From: Agrobacterium tumefaciens
GTDB taxonomy: Bacteria; Pseudomonadota; Alphaproteobacteria; Rhizobiales; Rhizobiaceae
Direction of reading: 5' to 3'
Length of the DNA stretch: 64,000 nt
Assembly: GCF_013318015.2 (NCBI RefSeq)
Contig: NZ_CP115843.1
Coordinates: 124,001 to 188,000 of the forward strand
The notes under the pieces are model-generated. The model worked only from the letters and a program-made list of their open reading frames with translations, did no database searches and was not told the DNA's origin. Positions 8,829-18,186 of this stretch are shown here, piece by piece. The translations under genes were made by a program, and so were the position numbers. Positions within the stretch are counted from its first letter, which is position 1. Each line of letters opens with the position of its first letter.

Positions 8829-9923
8829 GTGTCTAAATCGGAAAGCACGCGTGTACTGAAAATGAAAAAAGCCAGAGTGTCCGATGTCGCGTCGCTTGCG
8901 GGTGTATCGCCAAGTACGGTGACGCGTGTCCTTCATAAAAATGGATATGTGTCTGAAGCAAATCGGACAAAAGTCGAGAAGGCGGTTTCCGAGCTTGGTT
9001 ATTTACCCAATATTCAGGCCCGATCCCTTCGAAACCGACGCAGTTATGCTGTCGGGCTTCTTTTGTCGTCCGAAAGGGCAAACCCTTATTATACCAAGGT
9101 TGCGGATGCCATCAGGGCGGAAGCGGCCACCAGGGACTATTTCATTTTGTCTGCGAACCATAACTTCTCACCATCACTGGAGGCGATGGCGGTTCGGCAA
9201 TTCATGCAGCAGGACGTTGAGGCCGTCATCGTGTGTAATGCCCTCGATCCTGACAATTTCCAACCTCTCAAAGACTCCGGAATCGCCATCATCCAAGTCG
9301 AGCGGCAGAGGCTCCAGGGAACTCATCAGATCGACGTCGAACTTGCAAAAGGTTTTGATGTCGCCCTCGAAACTCTTCGAACGCTTGGTCACAGCAGGAT
9401 AGCGTTCCTGGGCTGGCAGGCGCATCGATGGAAAGCGGACGCAGGCATCGCGCTGACTGAACATCGTCGATCGGAAGGGTTTAGGCAGGCGGCAGATCGA
9501 TACGCTTTTCATGCGGAGGACAGTCCGATACTACTCGGAAAATTCGATATCGGCCTCGATCCGACCGAGGTCGGCAGAGTGCTGACACGGGAACTGCTGG
9601 ATCGGCGCGAACGGCTGCCGACCGCGATACTGACCGGCTCGGACGTCCTTGCCGCTGGCGTCCTGCAGGAGTTGCATGCGCACGGTCTTTCTGTCCCAGG
9701 TGATCTTTCCGTTATAGGTTATGACGACAGTATTGCCTCATATCTTTCTCCACCGCTGACGACCATATCGCAGCCATACGCGTCAATAGCCAGTTCAGCC
9801 TTCTCCATCCTTGATGCCTTTGCTTCGGACCCGCACAAGCGTGATCCAATAAGGCTGGTCATCGAGAATGATCTAACTCCAAGAGCCTCGATTGGGCCGG
9901 CTACCGTCTGTCGGAAGCGATAG
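8829..9923 (+). CDS. LacI-family transcriptional regulator
   Basis: Regulator of 364 residues. The helix-turn-helix is VSDVASLAGVSPSTVTRVL at about residues 17-35, followed by the hinge (YLPNIQARSLR) and a periplasmic-binding-protein-like effector domain beginning AVGLLLSS. The GTG start at 8829 has GAGGAG upstream; an internal ATG at residue 12 also exists. It is divergent from the sugar ABC operon and most likely controls it, sensing the imported sugar or a breakdown product. Confidence 0.93.
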   Translation: MSKSESTRVLKMKKARVSDVASLAGVSPSTVTRVLHKNGYVSEANRTKVEKAVSELGYLPNIQARSLRNRRSYAVGLLLSSERANPYYTKVADAIRAEAATRDYFILSANHNFSPSLEAMAVRQFMQQDVEAVIVCNALDPDNFQPLKDSGIAIIQVERQRLQGTHQIDVELAKGFDVALETLRTLGHSRIAFLGWQAHRWKADAGIALTEHRRSEGFRQAADRYAFHAEDSPILLGKFDIGLDPTEVGRVLTRELLDRRERLPTAILTGSDVLAAGVLQELHAHGLSVPGDLSVIGYDDSIASYLSPPLTTISQPYASIASSAFSILDAFASDPHKRDPIRLVIENDLTPRASIGPATVCRKR

Positions 9924-10474
9924 CCCAGGACGTGTCCTTCCCCGGAATTCAATAGTGCCGCCCTGCTAAGCGTTTACACCCAAAACAATCCAGGCGCCCG
10001 CGGTCCTACTTAGTAATGCTATCGATCAGGTGAATTTGGGCCTCGTGACCTTAAAATGTAGTTGGTAAAATTCGATTTGCAGGAGTTCACTGTGTTTAAA
10101 GTGCTAGCAATAGCCGCCGGACATCGCGACATTGCGCATGTGGCTGGTCTTCTTCCCGGGGCGATCGTCAGCGATCGTCTGGATGGATGCAGTCAGCCGC
10201 TCTGCGATGCTGGCACCGAACTGCACCACGAGACGGTCGTGCGTTGTGACTACAACATTGACGCGGAACGTGCAGCCATCCGCCAACTGGTGGAGACAAA
10301 TGCTCCGTTCTCCGCAGCCCCACGGGGTCCGATTGACAATCAACGGGATGCCGCGGAACTTCGCCCTGAAGACCTGCTTTGTAAATCTCGAGCTGTGAAC
10401 TCTCCGTACTTTGCTTTTATCATCGTATCCTCCCACATGTGCTTGTTGATATCACTGCAATTGATCCGACAGGA
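9924..10474. other. 551 bp without a supported gene
   Basis: Open frames exist on both strands (10104-10436 minus, 110 codons; a plus frame from 10062). Neither shows a recognisable family, and the plus frame runs into the antisense of the next gene. It may hold the eroded end of an older gene. No convincing terminator was seen. Confidence 0.4.
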
Positions 10475-11428
10475 CTATCTGCCGCGACTGGAGATCTTAT
10501 GGTTCGTTTGCGTGGCTACATGCTCAGTTCTGGCTTCGATCGCTGTGATTACCGACATCATGTCCAAGCGGCCATTCCCTGATTCGACGCTCTCGGCGTA
10601 GAGTTGCCGGCTAAGATCAAGAAGTGGCGAGGCGATTCCAACTGCCCGTGCGGCGTAGGCAACGAGTGTAGTGCTGTTATAGGCATCGGAGGTTGCGGCC
10701 TGAACGGTCAGGTCGCGGGACATCAATTTTGGAATCTTGATGCGGGTTAGATCACACGCCATTGGCCCCGACGCGATGGCTTCTTCGAACGTGCGCAGAT
10801 CGAGATTGTTCCGCTCGGCAAAATGCACTGCTTCTGCTAGACCAGCGAGCATCGTGCAAAGATAATGGTTAACCGTGAGTTTCATGAGCGCACCGTTGCC
10901 TACGGCGCCACACACTATGGTTTCACGACACATGGGTGCTAAGAGTGGACGTATCTCGGCGAGACTTTCGGGGTCTCCGCCCAGCAAAGACACCAATTGG
11001 CCTTTTTCTGCCGGTATTCGCGAGCCGGAAACAGGGGCCTCGACATAGCGTCCGCCCGCGGCGGAAATCTCGGCCGCCAACGTGCGTGAATATTCCGCAG
11101 GGTTCGAGCCCATCGATACGATCAGGTGATCAGTAACAAGGGCCTTAAATGCAGGTGTCCCGCGTTGGAGAACGGCGTCCAGCGCTGCTTCATTGACCAG
11201 CATGCAAATGACTATCCTCGTTTTCTGAAAAAGCTCTGCGACAGTCTCGGCTACCTCCGCACCGGCGTGACGCAAGGGTTCGGTCGCAGCAGGCGAACGA
11301 TTCCAAACTACGAGCTTTGCCCCGGCTTTTGCAAGGTTCAGAGCCATGGGCTGTCCCATGACTCCAAGCCCGATAAAACCAATTTCTAGTTCCGTAGTGC
11401 TGGCTTGGTTTTCAATCATACGCGCCAT
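10475..11428 (-). CDS. NAD(P)-dependent oxidoreductase, 3-hydroxyisobutyrate dehydrogenase family
   Basis: Beta-hydroxyacid dehydrogenase of about 317 residues. The Rossmann start is IGFIGLGVMGQPMALNLAKA, the substrate-binding stretch is YVEAPVSGSRIPAEKGQL, and the catalytic Lys lies in GNGALMKLTVNHYL. The start at 11428 has GGAG upstream; an ATG seven codons earlier is possible. The family reduces or oxidises 3-hydroxyisobutyrate, tartronate semialdehyde and similar. It follows the decayed ilvE by 44 bp on the same strand; transaminase plus 3-hydroxyisobutyrate dehydrogenase would fit valine breakdown, but that is inference. Confidence 0.87.
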   Translation of the reverse strand: MARMIENQASTTELEIGFIGLGVMGQPMALNLAKAGAKLVVWNRSPAATEPLRHAGAEVAETVAELFQKTRIVICMLVNEAALDAVLQRGTPAFKALVTDHLIVSMGSNPAEYSRTLAAEISAAGGRYVEAPVSGSRIPAEKGQLVSLLGGDPESLAEIRPLLAPMCRETIVCGAVGNGALMKLTVNHYLCTMLAGLAEAVHFAERNNLDLRTFEEAIASGPMACDLTRIKIPKLMSRDLTVQAATSDAYNSTTLVAYAARAVGIASPLLDLSRQLYAESVESGNGRLDMMSVITAIEARTEHVATQTNHKISSRGR

Positions 11429-11472
11429 AATCAGAGCTCCGTCATTCAAAATATCGAAATCGTCAAAGTGGC

Positions 11473-12417
11473 TTAGAAAAGGCGGTCAAGCCAACCATGA
11501 GGGTCGAGCGCATGCCCGAACTGGATCAGTCAAGGCAGCCTTCAAACGCGTCACAACGGCTGCCGTGCCGCAAGCAAACGCTTCATGGAGGCGCCCGCTT
11601 TCTACATCCTTCTGCCATTGATCTACAGCATATGGCTCCTCCTTGACGGTAAGCCCCATGTCGCGGCCGATTTGGATCAACGAGTTGCGTGTAATGTCGG
11701 GCAGGATAGTCCCGGTCAGCGGCGGGGTCTGCAACGACCCATCTTCAAAGACGAAGAAGATGTTCATTCCACCCAGTTCCTCAACCCAGCGCCGCTCGAT
11801 CACATCAAGGAAACTACCTGATCGCAGCCTTCGCGAAGACCTTCCGTCTGCGCCGCAAGGCTGGCCGCATAGTTGCCACCGCACTTGGCAGCGCCTGTTC
11901 CACCTGGTGCAGCTCTTGTATAATTTTCCGATAGCCAGAGTGTCACCGCTGCGGATCCGTTCTTGAAATAAGACGCCACCGGAGATGCAATCACGTAGAA
12001 CACGTATTCTGAAGCCGGCTTCGTACCGAGCGCCGCTTCCGAACCAATCAAGAAGGGACGCAGATAAAGGGAGCCGCCTTCGGCCGAAGGAATCCAATCA
12101 CGATCAAGCCTCACCAACGCGCGGCAAGATTCGATAAACACGTCTTCCGGCAACCTTCCCATCGCGAGACGTTCTGCAAAATCACGGAAGCGGCATGCGT
12201 TTGCATCGGGACGAAAGAGAGTCGCACCGCCATCCGGAAGACGGTAAACTTTTATGCCTTCGAAAATATCGAGGGCGTAGCGAAGAACCATCGTCGCAAG
12301 GTCGAGGTCAAGTGCCTTGCCGAACCCAGGATTTTTTAGCAGAGTTTCGCGATGTGGCGCGGAAACGGGTTCTGGATTCTTCTTTACATCGAATGTGAGC
12401 GTGACATGTCCATCCAT
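11473..12417 (-). pseudogene. ilvE: branched-chain amino acid aminotransferase, broken (ilvE remnant)
   Basis: The N-terminal two thirds read as a good class IV aminotransferase from ATG 12417 (GAGG upstream), including ALDIFEGIKVYRLPDGG and AAKCGGNYAASLAAQ with the PLP lysine. Three lesions follow. (1) One base is missing in the A-run at 11811-11813: the frame hits a stop, and the protein resumes in the next frame as FLDVIERRWVEELGGMNIFF. (2) After EAFACGTAAVVT some 25-40 codons expected in the family are absent, and the text jumps to TRLKAALTD. (3) About 2 bases are missing near 11525, and the true end DPHGWLDRLF is found in another frame, stopping at 11473. No functional enzyme is expected. 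It is divergent from the frameshifted lrp gene. Confidence 0.88.
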
Positions 12418-12580
12418 TGTTATCCTCAAAACTTGGCAAAAGATGTGATGAAGATCTTGTATATGAAAAGCTTTGGCATTTGCGTGGGTGTATGCTGTTT
12501 TTAGCGTCCATTTTGGCAGAAAACCGGTTAAAATTGGGGAAGGGTGAAATCCACTGCTACGAGAGTTTTGGGGTGCCTAA

Positions 12581-13041
12581 TTGATCAAGCTGGATGACAT
12601 AGACCGACGCATACTACGGGCCCTCCAAAAGAACGGACGGCGGCAAAACGCAGAACTGGCCGATGAGGTCGGGTTATCCCCGTCACCTTGTCTTCGACGC
12701 ATCAAGCTACTCGAAGAATCAGGCGTCATCGAACGATATGTCGCATTGCTTGATGCTACGAAAATTGGAATGGGACTAACTGTGTTTGCACGGAGATGGC
12801 TTACCGGCCAAGACGTGGAGACTGTTGATCACTTCACGAATGAGTGAAGAAGTTGCCACAGATCGTTGAATGCCATCTTATGGCGGGAGACTGCGATTTT
12901 CTGCTGCGAGTCGTCGCAACTGACCTGGACGACTATCGCAGGTTCCAGATCAATCATCTCACACGGATCAAGGGCGTCCAAAGTGTCAAGACGGAGATCC
13001 CAATGCAAAAGGTCAAACTGACTACCGAGTTGCCGATCTAA
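12581..13041 (+). pseudogene. Lrp/AsnC-family regulator, frameshifted
   Basis: The HTH half reads well (DDIDRRILRALQKNGRRQNA, then SPSPCLRRIKLLEESG) as far as VDHFTNE, where a stop follows. The effector (RAM) half continues at once in another frame from 12844 as KKLPQIVECHLMAGDCDFLL and runs to the normal end KVKLTTELPI. Adding one G at about 12842-12844 restores a protein of about 153 residues, the usual Lrp length. It is either a recent pseudogene or a sequencing error. It sits back to back with the broken ilvE and was probably its regulator. Confidence 0.85.
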
Positions 13042-13584
13042 AGCGCCGGTCTTGTTTCCGGCACCAAGTAGGTGAGCCGCGCAACAAGGTGGGGAACTTC
13101 TGCGGATCCTTCGTCACCGAGATCCGGTTTGGAAGACGGCTCAGTTCCGCGTGGAAACGTATGGCCCGCCCTGTTTGCAAGTAGTTTTTTAGATCCCCTG
13201 TGCAATCGGCTTCAGCGTATTCGGTCTTACGGTCAAGCCGTAGCCAAGATGGATATCCGCACGTCCAGAGCCACGATAACCAACACGGTTTCAATGAACC
13301 ATTTCCACCTGGGCTTTCTGAATGGCCGATTGACTGTCAGGCCATCTATATTCCTTTTCGCAAACATCATGGACTGCGTGTAAGCGCAGCCAACCTTGAT
13401 ATGATGGCGCTACGCCGAAATTTTTCTTACGTAAAGCAAAATAGGTGGGGGGGGAATATGCCAGGCCACTGCTCTCAGTAGGTTTGGACAAAGTGTTTCG
13501 GCCCGAAATCGCGCGTCAAACTCACAGTCTTCATCCGGCAACAGTGATGGAAGTCAAAATTTTGTAAGCATGTCAGCTGCGCGG
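13042..13584. other. 543 bp without a supported gene
   Basis: Short frames on both strands show no recognisable family. A run of eight G lies near 13447. The stretch separates the decayed ilvE/lrp pair from the cat genes, and its lack of coding signal fits an eroded junction. Confidence 0.4.
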
Positions 13585-14484
13585 TCACCACCAGGTTGGG
13601 TTCTCAGCGTACATGATCTCAATGAGTTGTTTAACAAGCGTGATGTAGCCCGAATTATCGCTTACCCTATGATACAAAATAACCGGTGAGGTGGCACGCT
13701 CATCGTCTATCATTCGGTAATGAACGTCTGAACGCATTTGCCTGGCAGAGAGCGGCACTATACATATTCCTGCTTCTGCCGCCACAAGCCCTAGTGCTGT
13801 TTGGATTTCCCGAACTTCCTCAACTTCTGACGGTCTCACATCTGCCGCGTGAAGGATCTCAAGCACCTGATCGGCGTACCCGGGACGCGGTTCCTTTGGA
13901 TATACGATGATCTTCTGCCTTGACAACCTCTTCAAGGGAATCGGCGTCGTGTCGTCAGCCAGTAGCGAGCTTTTCGGCACTGCGACGGCGAGCCTCTCTT
14001 CGCATAGAACCGTGCTAGAGACGTTTGGATCGGTGGGCCTCAGACGGCCAAACCCGATGTCGATCCGTCCCTCCTTCAATGCGGGGATCTGCTGAACCGA
14101 AACAAGTTCGAGAAGTCGGATATCAAGCTCTGGCGCATGATAACGCAACTTGCGTACTAGAGTGGGTAGACCGCCGTATAATGTCGATGCCACAAAGCCG
14201 ATCGAAAGGATGCTGTTCTGATTGAGTCCGACGCGACGGGTCGATTCCCGCATTTGCTCAACACGGCCGAGAACCTGCAAGGACTGCTCGTAGAAAAGCC
14301 GGCCGGCATCTGTCAGTTTTATTGGGCGGCTCTTGCGAATGATGAGCGGTACACCCAACTCGTCCTCAAGAATTTGAATCTGCCGGCTGAGCGGTGGTTG
14401 GGCGATGTTCAAGACCTGTGCGGCGCGAGTGAAGTTGCGTTCGCGGGCAACTGCCACGAAATATCGAAGTTGCCGGAGGTCCAT
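13585..14484 (-). CDS. catR: LysR-type regulator of the cat genes (CatR/CatM/BenM type)
   Basis: LysR protein of 299 residues. The N-terminus MDLRQLRYFVAVARERNFTR and the HTH around AAQVLNIAQPPLSRQIQ are typical of the BenM/CatM/CatR group. The effector domain (starting near LSIGFVASTLYGGLPTLV) fits this group, which binds cis,cis-muconate. The ATG has GGAG upstream. It is divergent from catB across 156 bp that hold an ATAC-N7-GTAT site, the established site form for this group. The symbol rests on position and subgroup. Confidence 0.88.
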   Translation of the reverse strand: MDLRQLRYFVAVARERNFTRAAQVLNIAQPPLSRQIQILEDELGVPLIIRKSRPIKLTDAGRLFYEQSLQVLGRVEQMRESTRRVGLNQNSILSIGFVASTLYGGLPTLVRKLRYHAPELDIRLLELVSVQQIPALKEGRIDIGFGRLRPTDPNVSSTVLCEERLAVAVPKSSLLADDTTPIPLKRLSRQKIIVYPKEPRPGYADQVLEILHAADVRPSEVEEVREIQTALGLVAAEAGICIVPLSARQMRSDVHYRMIDDERATSPVILYHRVSDNSGYITLVKQLIEIMYAENPTWW

Positions 14485-14573
14485 TCCGCTTCTCCAGGCT
14501 AGGGTGAAATTGCTTCACGAAAGGTATGTTGCTAGGCAGCAACCGGCTAAAATCGTTACGAACTCTGGATATC

Positions 14574-14588
14574 ATACCTTCTAGGTAT
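14574..14588. promoter_or_regulatory. ATAC-N7-GTAT operator between catR and catB
   Basis: ATACCTTCTAGGTAT is a perfect match to the ATAC-N7-GTAT recognition site described for BenM/CatM-type regulators. It lies 52 bp before the catB start and 89 bp before the catR start, right for both activation and autoregulation. A further inverted repeat, TTGCTAGGCAGCAA, lies at 14529-14542. Confidence 0.75.
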
Positions 14589-14640
14589 AATATAGAACCT
14601 AAAAGGTGTTGGACGATAACATCGCTTAAGACGTAACGTT

Positions 14641-15828
14641 ATGTCCATGAGCGAGATAGTCACCAAGCTAAACCCAAAATCTTCCGGCTTCCCCGCGGTC
14701 GAACGGATCGAAACATTGATTGTCGATCTGCCCACAATTCGACCGCACAAATTATCGGTCACAACTATGACCGGCCAGACGCTTATGCTGGTGAAGGTTT
14801 ACTGCAGCGACGGCGTCTGTGGGATGGGCGAAGGAACAACCATTGGCGGACTAGCCTATGGAGGTGAGAGTCCAGAGAGCATGAAGCTTGCCATTGATAG
14901 CTATTTTGCGCCGGTTATGATTGGCCAAGATGCAACGCGCGTCCAGCTCTTGATGGCTCGCATCGGGAAAATGGTGAAGGAAAACCGTTTCGCGAAAAGT
15001 GCTGTGGAGACGGCACTTCTTGATGCTCATGGCAAGCGCGTCGGTTTGCCTGTCAGTGAACTGCTGGGCGGGCGTCAGCGCGACCGGCTCCCGGTTGCAT
15101 GGACACTTGCGTCCGGTGACACAGAGCGGGACATTGCTGAAGCCGAGATGATGCTCGATCTTCGCCGCCACCGAGTTTTCAAACTGAAGATCGGAGCGAA
15201 AGGATTACACGAGGATGTCGCCCATGTTGCCGCGATCAAGCGGGTACTTGGTGACCGGGGTTCGGTGCGTGTTGATCTAAACATGGCTTGGAGCGAGACC
15301 GAAGCGACATACGGTATTGCGGCATTGGCCGATGCGGGTTGCGAGCTCGTGGAGCAGCCAGTGGCGTCCGCAAATGCTCTTTTTCGTCTTATGCGTCGCT
15401 TCCCAGTGGCGCTCATGGCCGATGAAATACTCACGGGACCTGCTTCAGCTCACGACATCGCGCGTGTGAACGGTGCGGATGTGTTCGCGGTCAAGATCGA
15501 ACAGAGCGGAGGCCTTTTCAATGCGCAACGAGTCGCGGCTATCGCCGATTCGGCCGGGATCGAGCTCTATGGTGGCACTATGCTTGAGGGTGCGGTTAGC
15601 ACGATAGCCTCGGCACAGGTCTTTGCCACGTTCGCCAATCTGCAATGGGGAACGGAGCTCTTCGGTCCCTTGCTCTTGACTGAGGAAATACTGGTGGAGC
15701 CACTGGATTACAGTGAATTTTCGCTGTCGATTCCCACGGGTCCGGGACTTGGGATCGAGCTCGATAATGAGCGTGTCGCCTTCTTCGCCCGCGACGGTTT
15801 GCGCAAAACCATCAGTATCGCTGGATAG
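14641..15828 (+). CDS. catB: muconate cycloisomerase
   Basis: Converts cis,cis-muconate to muconolactone in catechol ortho-cleavage. The protein has 395 residues and belongs to the enolase superfamily, muconate-lactonizing subgroup. Visible landmarks are RIETLIVDLPTIRPHKLSV at the capping domain, the KxK pair in FKLKIG, metal ligands in RVDLNMAW, LVEQPV and LMADEIL, and the second catalytic Lys in VFAVKIEQSGG. Length is slightly above the usual 370-385 because of about 15 extra N-terminal residues; the start is uncertain, with no clear ribosome site. catC follows 9 bp after the stop. Confidence 0.95.
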   Translation: MSMSEIVTKLNPKSSGFPAVERIETLIVDLPTIRPHKLSVTTMTGQTLMLVKVYCSDGVCGMGEGTTIGGLAYGGESPESMKLAIDSYFAPVMIGQDATRVQLLMARIGKMVKENRFAKSAVETALLDAHGKRVGLPVSELLGGRQRDRLPVAWTLASGDTERDIAEAEMMLDLRRHRVFKLKIGAKGLHEDVAHVAAIKRVLGDRGSVRVDLNMAWSETEATYGIAALADAGCELVEQPVASANALFRLMRRFPVALMADEILTGPASAHDIARVNGADVFAVKIEQSGGLFNAQRVAAIADSAGIELYGGTMLEGAVSTIASAQVFATFANLQWGTELFGPLLLTEEILVEPLDYSEFSLSIPTGPGLGIELDNERVAFFARDGLRKTISIAG

Positions 15829-15837
15829 GAGATTAGC

Positions 15838-16128
15838 ATGCTTTTTCATGTCCGAATGGATGTCAATATTCCCCGGGACGTCACGGCGAATGAAGCAAAC
15901 GAGATCATTGCCAAGGAAAAGGCCTATTCGCAGGCCTTGCAGCAAAGTGGGAAATGGCGACACATTTGGCGAATTGCGGGCGAATACGCAAATTTTAGCA
16001 TCTTCGATGTTCAGGACAACGCGGAGCTACATGAGGTTCTCTCTGGCTTACCGCTTTTCCGCTTCATGAAGATCGAAGTGACACCATTGTTGCGGCATCC
16101 CTCCTCGGTCCGTGAAGACGATTCCTGA
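15838..16128 (+). CDS. catC: muconolactone delta-isomerase
   Basis: Small cytoplasmic enzyme of 96 residues that turns muconolactone into 3-oxoadipate enol-lactone. The start MLFHVRMDVNIPRDV, the middle ...SGKWRHIWRIAGEYANFSIF and the end PLFRFMKIEVTPLLRHP match the family over full length. AGGAG lies 7 bases before the ATG. It lies between catB and catA, 71 bp before catA. Confidence 0.96.
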   Translation: MLFHVRMDVNIPRDVTANEANEIIAKEKAYSQALQQSGKWRHIWRIAGEYANFSIFDVQDNAELHEVLSGLPLFRFMKIEVTPLLRHPSSVREDDS

Positions 16129-16199
16129 CGACCAGTCGTGACGCTGCCTGGAGGACGCAATCCCGCCCGTTTCAAGATCAATCACATGGAGGAGTAGCA

Positions 16200-17138
16200 A
16201 TGAGCGTAAAAATTTTTAATCGCCCCGACATTCAGGAATTCCTGGCAACTGTCAGCGGTCTTGATAAACACGACGGTAACACGCGCATAAAGCAGATCAC
16301 CAATCGGATTGTGTCCGATTTGTTCGAGGCAATTGATGACCTGAACATCACACCAGATGAATATTGGGCCGGGATCGCTTGGTTGAACGAAATCGGTGCG
16401 GCTGGACAGGCGGGTCTCATCTCGCCGGGCCTAGGCCTCGACCATTTCCTCGATGAACGACTTGACGCAATCGACGCGGAACTCGGGATCGAAAATCCGA
16501 CCCCTCGAACGATCGAAGGACCGCTCTATATCGCAGGAGCACCGGTTTCTACCGGTTACGCTCGTCTCGATGACGGCAGTGACGAGAATGGCCATACACT
16601 TATTATGCACGGCACGGTGTTCGGCTTCGACGGTAATCCGTTGCCCGGCGCCAAGGTGGAAGTTTGGCATTGCGACACCCGTGGGTTCTACTCACATTTC
16701 GATCCGACCGGAAAGCAGGCGCCATTCAACATGCGCCGTACAATAATTAGCGACGACAAGGGGCGTTACAAGTTCCAGAGTATCCTGCCGAGTGGTTACG
16801 GCGTTCCTCCGGGAAGTCCGACAGAAAAGCTACTATCAAGCTTGGGACGTCATGGTCAGCGTCCAGCACATATCCACTTTTTCGTCAGTGCAGATGGTCA
16901 CCGCAAGCTTACGACGCAAATTAATATTGAGGGGGATCCGTTAATCCATGATGATTTTGCCTACGCAACGCGTGAGGGCCTGATCCCTTCGGTGATCGAG
17001 CGAACCGATGAGGCGAGTATTCATGCCAACAACTTAAATGCTCCGTTTGCCGAAATCGTTTTCGACATCCGCCTCACGGCTCTCGTCGACGGTGTTGACA
17101 ATCAGATCAACGAACAGCGTAAGCGGGCTGCCGCCTGA
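16200..17138 (+). CDS. catA: catechol 1,2-dioxygenase
   Basis: Intradiol ring-cleaving, Fe(III)-dependent enzyme of 312 residues that opens catechol to cis,cis-muconate. An N-terminal helical dimerisation domain is followed by the beta core with GAPVSTGYARLDD, LPGAKVEVWHCDTRGFYSHF, SILPSGYGVPPGSPTEKLL and RPAHIHFFVSADGH, which carry the Tyr and His iron ligands. GGAGGAG precedes the ATG. A strong terminator follows at 17151-17182, closing the catBCA transcript. Confidence 0.96.
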   Translation: MSVKIFNRPDIQEFLATVSGLDKHDGNTRIKQITNRIVSDLFEAIDDLNITPDEYWAGIAWLNEIGAAGQAGLISPGLGLDHFLDERLDAIDAELGIENPTPRTIEGPLYIAGAPVSTGYARLDDGSDENGHTLIMHGTVFGFDGNPLPGAKVEVWHCDTRGFYSHFDPTGKQAPFNMRRTIISDDKGRYKFQSILPSGYGVPPGSPTEKLLSSLGRHGQRPAHIHFFVSADGHRKLTTQINIEGDPLIHDDFAYATREGLIPSVIERTDEASIHANNLNAPFAEIVFDIRLTALVDGVDNQINEQRKRAAA

Positions 17139-17150
17139 TCGCGCGCATCC

Positions 17151-17182
17151 GCGGCCCCTTTCAAAAGGGGCCGCTTGGTTTT
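17151..17182 (+). terminator. intrinsic terminator after catA
   Basis: GCGGCCCCTT / AAGGGGCCGC, a perfect 10-bp stem with the loop TCAA, followed by TTGGTTTT. It begins 12 bp after the catA stop and should separate catA from the enol-lactonase gene. Confidence 0.85.
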
Positions 17183-17403
17183 GAGAATGGCGGACCCGTA
17201 TGCCGGTGCGGAGCGAGATTTTTCTTGAATCTCGATGATTACCGATACAGGCAATATTCTCCGGACCAAACGTTGGTGACATCGTACTCGAGGTAATCGA
17301 CGCGGTTCTGTTTGTGCCGTCACTTGGACGTCAACTATCGTTTTGGGCGTTGGCGCCAATTATCTCGGCTCTGTTGCCTCCTATCATTAGAAAGATAAAC
17401 GCT

Positions 17404-18186
17404 TTGCAAAGTCTCGATCTTGCCAGCCACACAATTCATTATCGTGTCGATGGTGATAATGGGAAAAAGCCCTGGCTGTTATTTTGCAACTCGCTTGGAA
17501 CCGATCTTCGCATGTGGGACCCACAGGTAGACTCCCTCTCAAGCGATTTTCGAATCCTGCGCTACGATCGCCGCGGTCATGGACGGTCGACCACTCCATC
17601 CACACCGTTTACCATCGCGGACCTTGGGAACGACGTGGTTGCGCTCCTTGACGCGCTCAATATCGAAAAAACGAATTTCTGTGGCCTGTCGATCGGCGGA
17701 TTAACCGGCCAATGGTTGGCGATTCACGCTAGCCAGCGACTCCATAGGATTGTTGTCTGTGCGACGGCTGCAAAGATTGGTACGATGGAAAGCTGGACCG
17801 CCCGCATCGAGGAGGTCTGCAACGACGGTCTCCAACCATTAGCATCTGCCACTGCGGAACGATGGTTCTCGCCTGCATTTCGTGTTTCGAACCCGGCTAT
17901 CGTGGATGCGGTATTAAAGTCTTTTGGTGACACGTCTGAGGACGGCTACGTGGGATGTTGTGCCGCACTTGCAACTGCCGATCTGCGAGCAGATCTTGCC
18001 CATATCAGGCATCCACTACTTGCCATTTCAGGTGACCGCGACCCTGTCTGCCCCCCAGCGGATCTTCAAGCACTTGCTGTGGGAGCCTCGTTTGGGCGTC
18101 ACGTTTCGCTCCCCGGGAGGCATATTATTAATATCGAAGCGGCCAACAGTTTCAACAAAGTCGTACGGTCGTTCCTTTTAGAGTAG
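17404..18186 (+). CDS. catD: 3-oxoadipate enol-lactonase
   Basis: Alpha/beta hydrolase that opens 3-oxoadipate enol-lactone to 3-oxoadipate, the next step after CatC (called catD or pcaD). Visible are HYRVDG at the start of the fold, LRYDRRGHGRST, the nucleophile elbow GLSIGG, the acid in SGDRDPVCPP and the His in PGRHIINIE. The start is unclear: homology begins near residue QSLDLASHTIHY, where only a TTG at 17404 is available. The frame is open back to a GTG at 17314, but the extra residues look non-coding. The gene lies beyond the catA terminator, so it needs its own promoter. Confidence 0.88.
   Translation: MQSLDLASHTIHYRVDGDNGKKPWLLFCNSLGTDLRMWDPQVDSLSSDFRILRYDRRGHGRSTTPSTPFTIADLGNDVVALLDALNIEKTNFCGLSIGGLTGQWLAIHASQRLHRIVVCATAAKIGTMESWTARIEEVCNDGLQPLASATAERWFSPAFRVSNPAIVDAVLKSFGDTSEDGYVGCCAALATADLRADLAHIRHPLLAISGDRDPVCPPADLQALAVGASFGRHVSLPGRHIINIEAANSFNKVVRSFLLE

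Noticed and set aside
10104..10436. Minus-strand frame of 110 codons
   Set aside because: The text looks partly protein-like, but I could not tie it to a family and it has no ribosome site; not called.
10062..10601. Plus-strand frame of 179 codons
   Set aside because: Its second half is the antisense of the 3-hydroxyisobutyrate dehydrogenase-like gene and the first half shows no family; treated as non-coding.
11473..12417. Treating the ilvE lesions as simple sequencing errors
   Set aside because: One-base slips could be errors, but the loss of some 25-40 codons after the ACGTAAVVT segment cannot.
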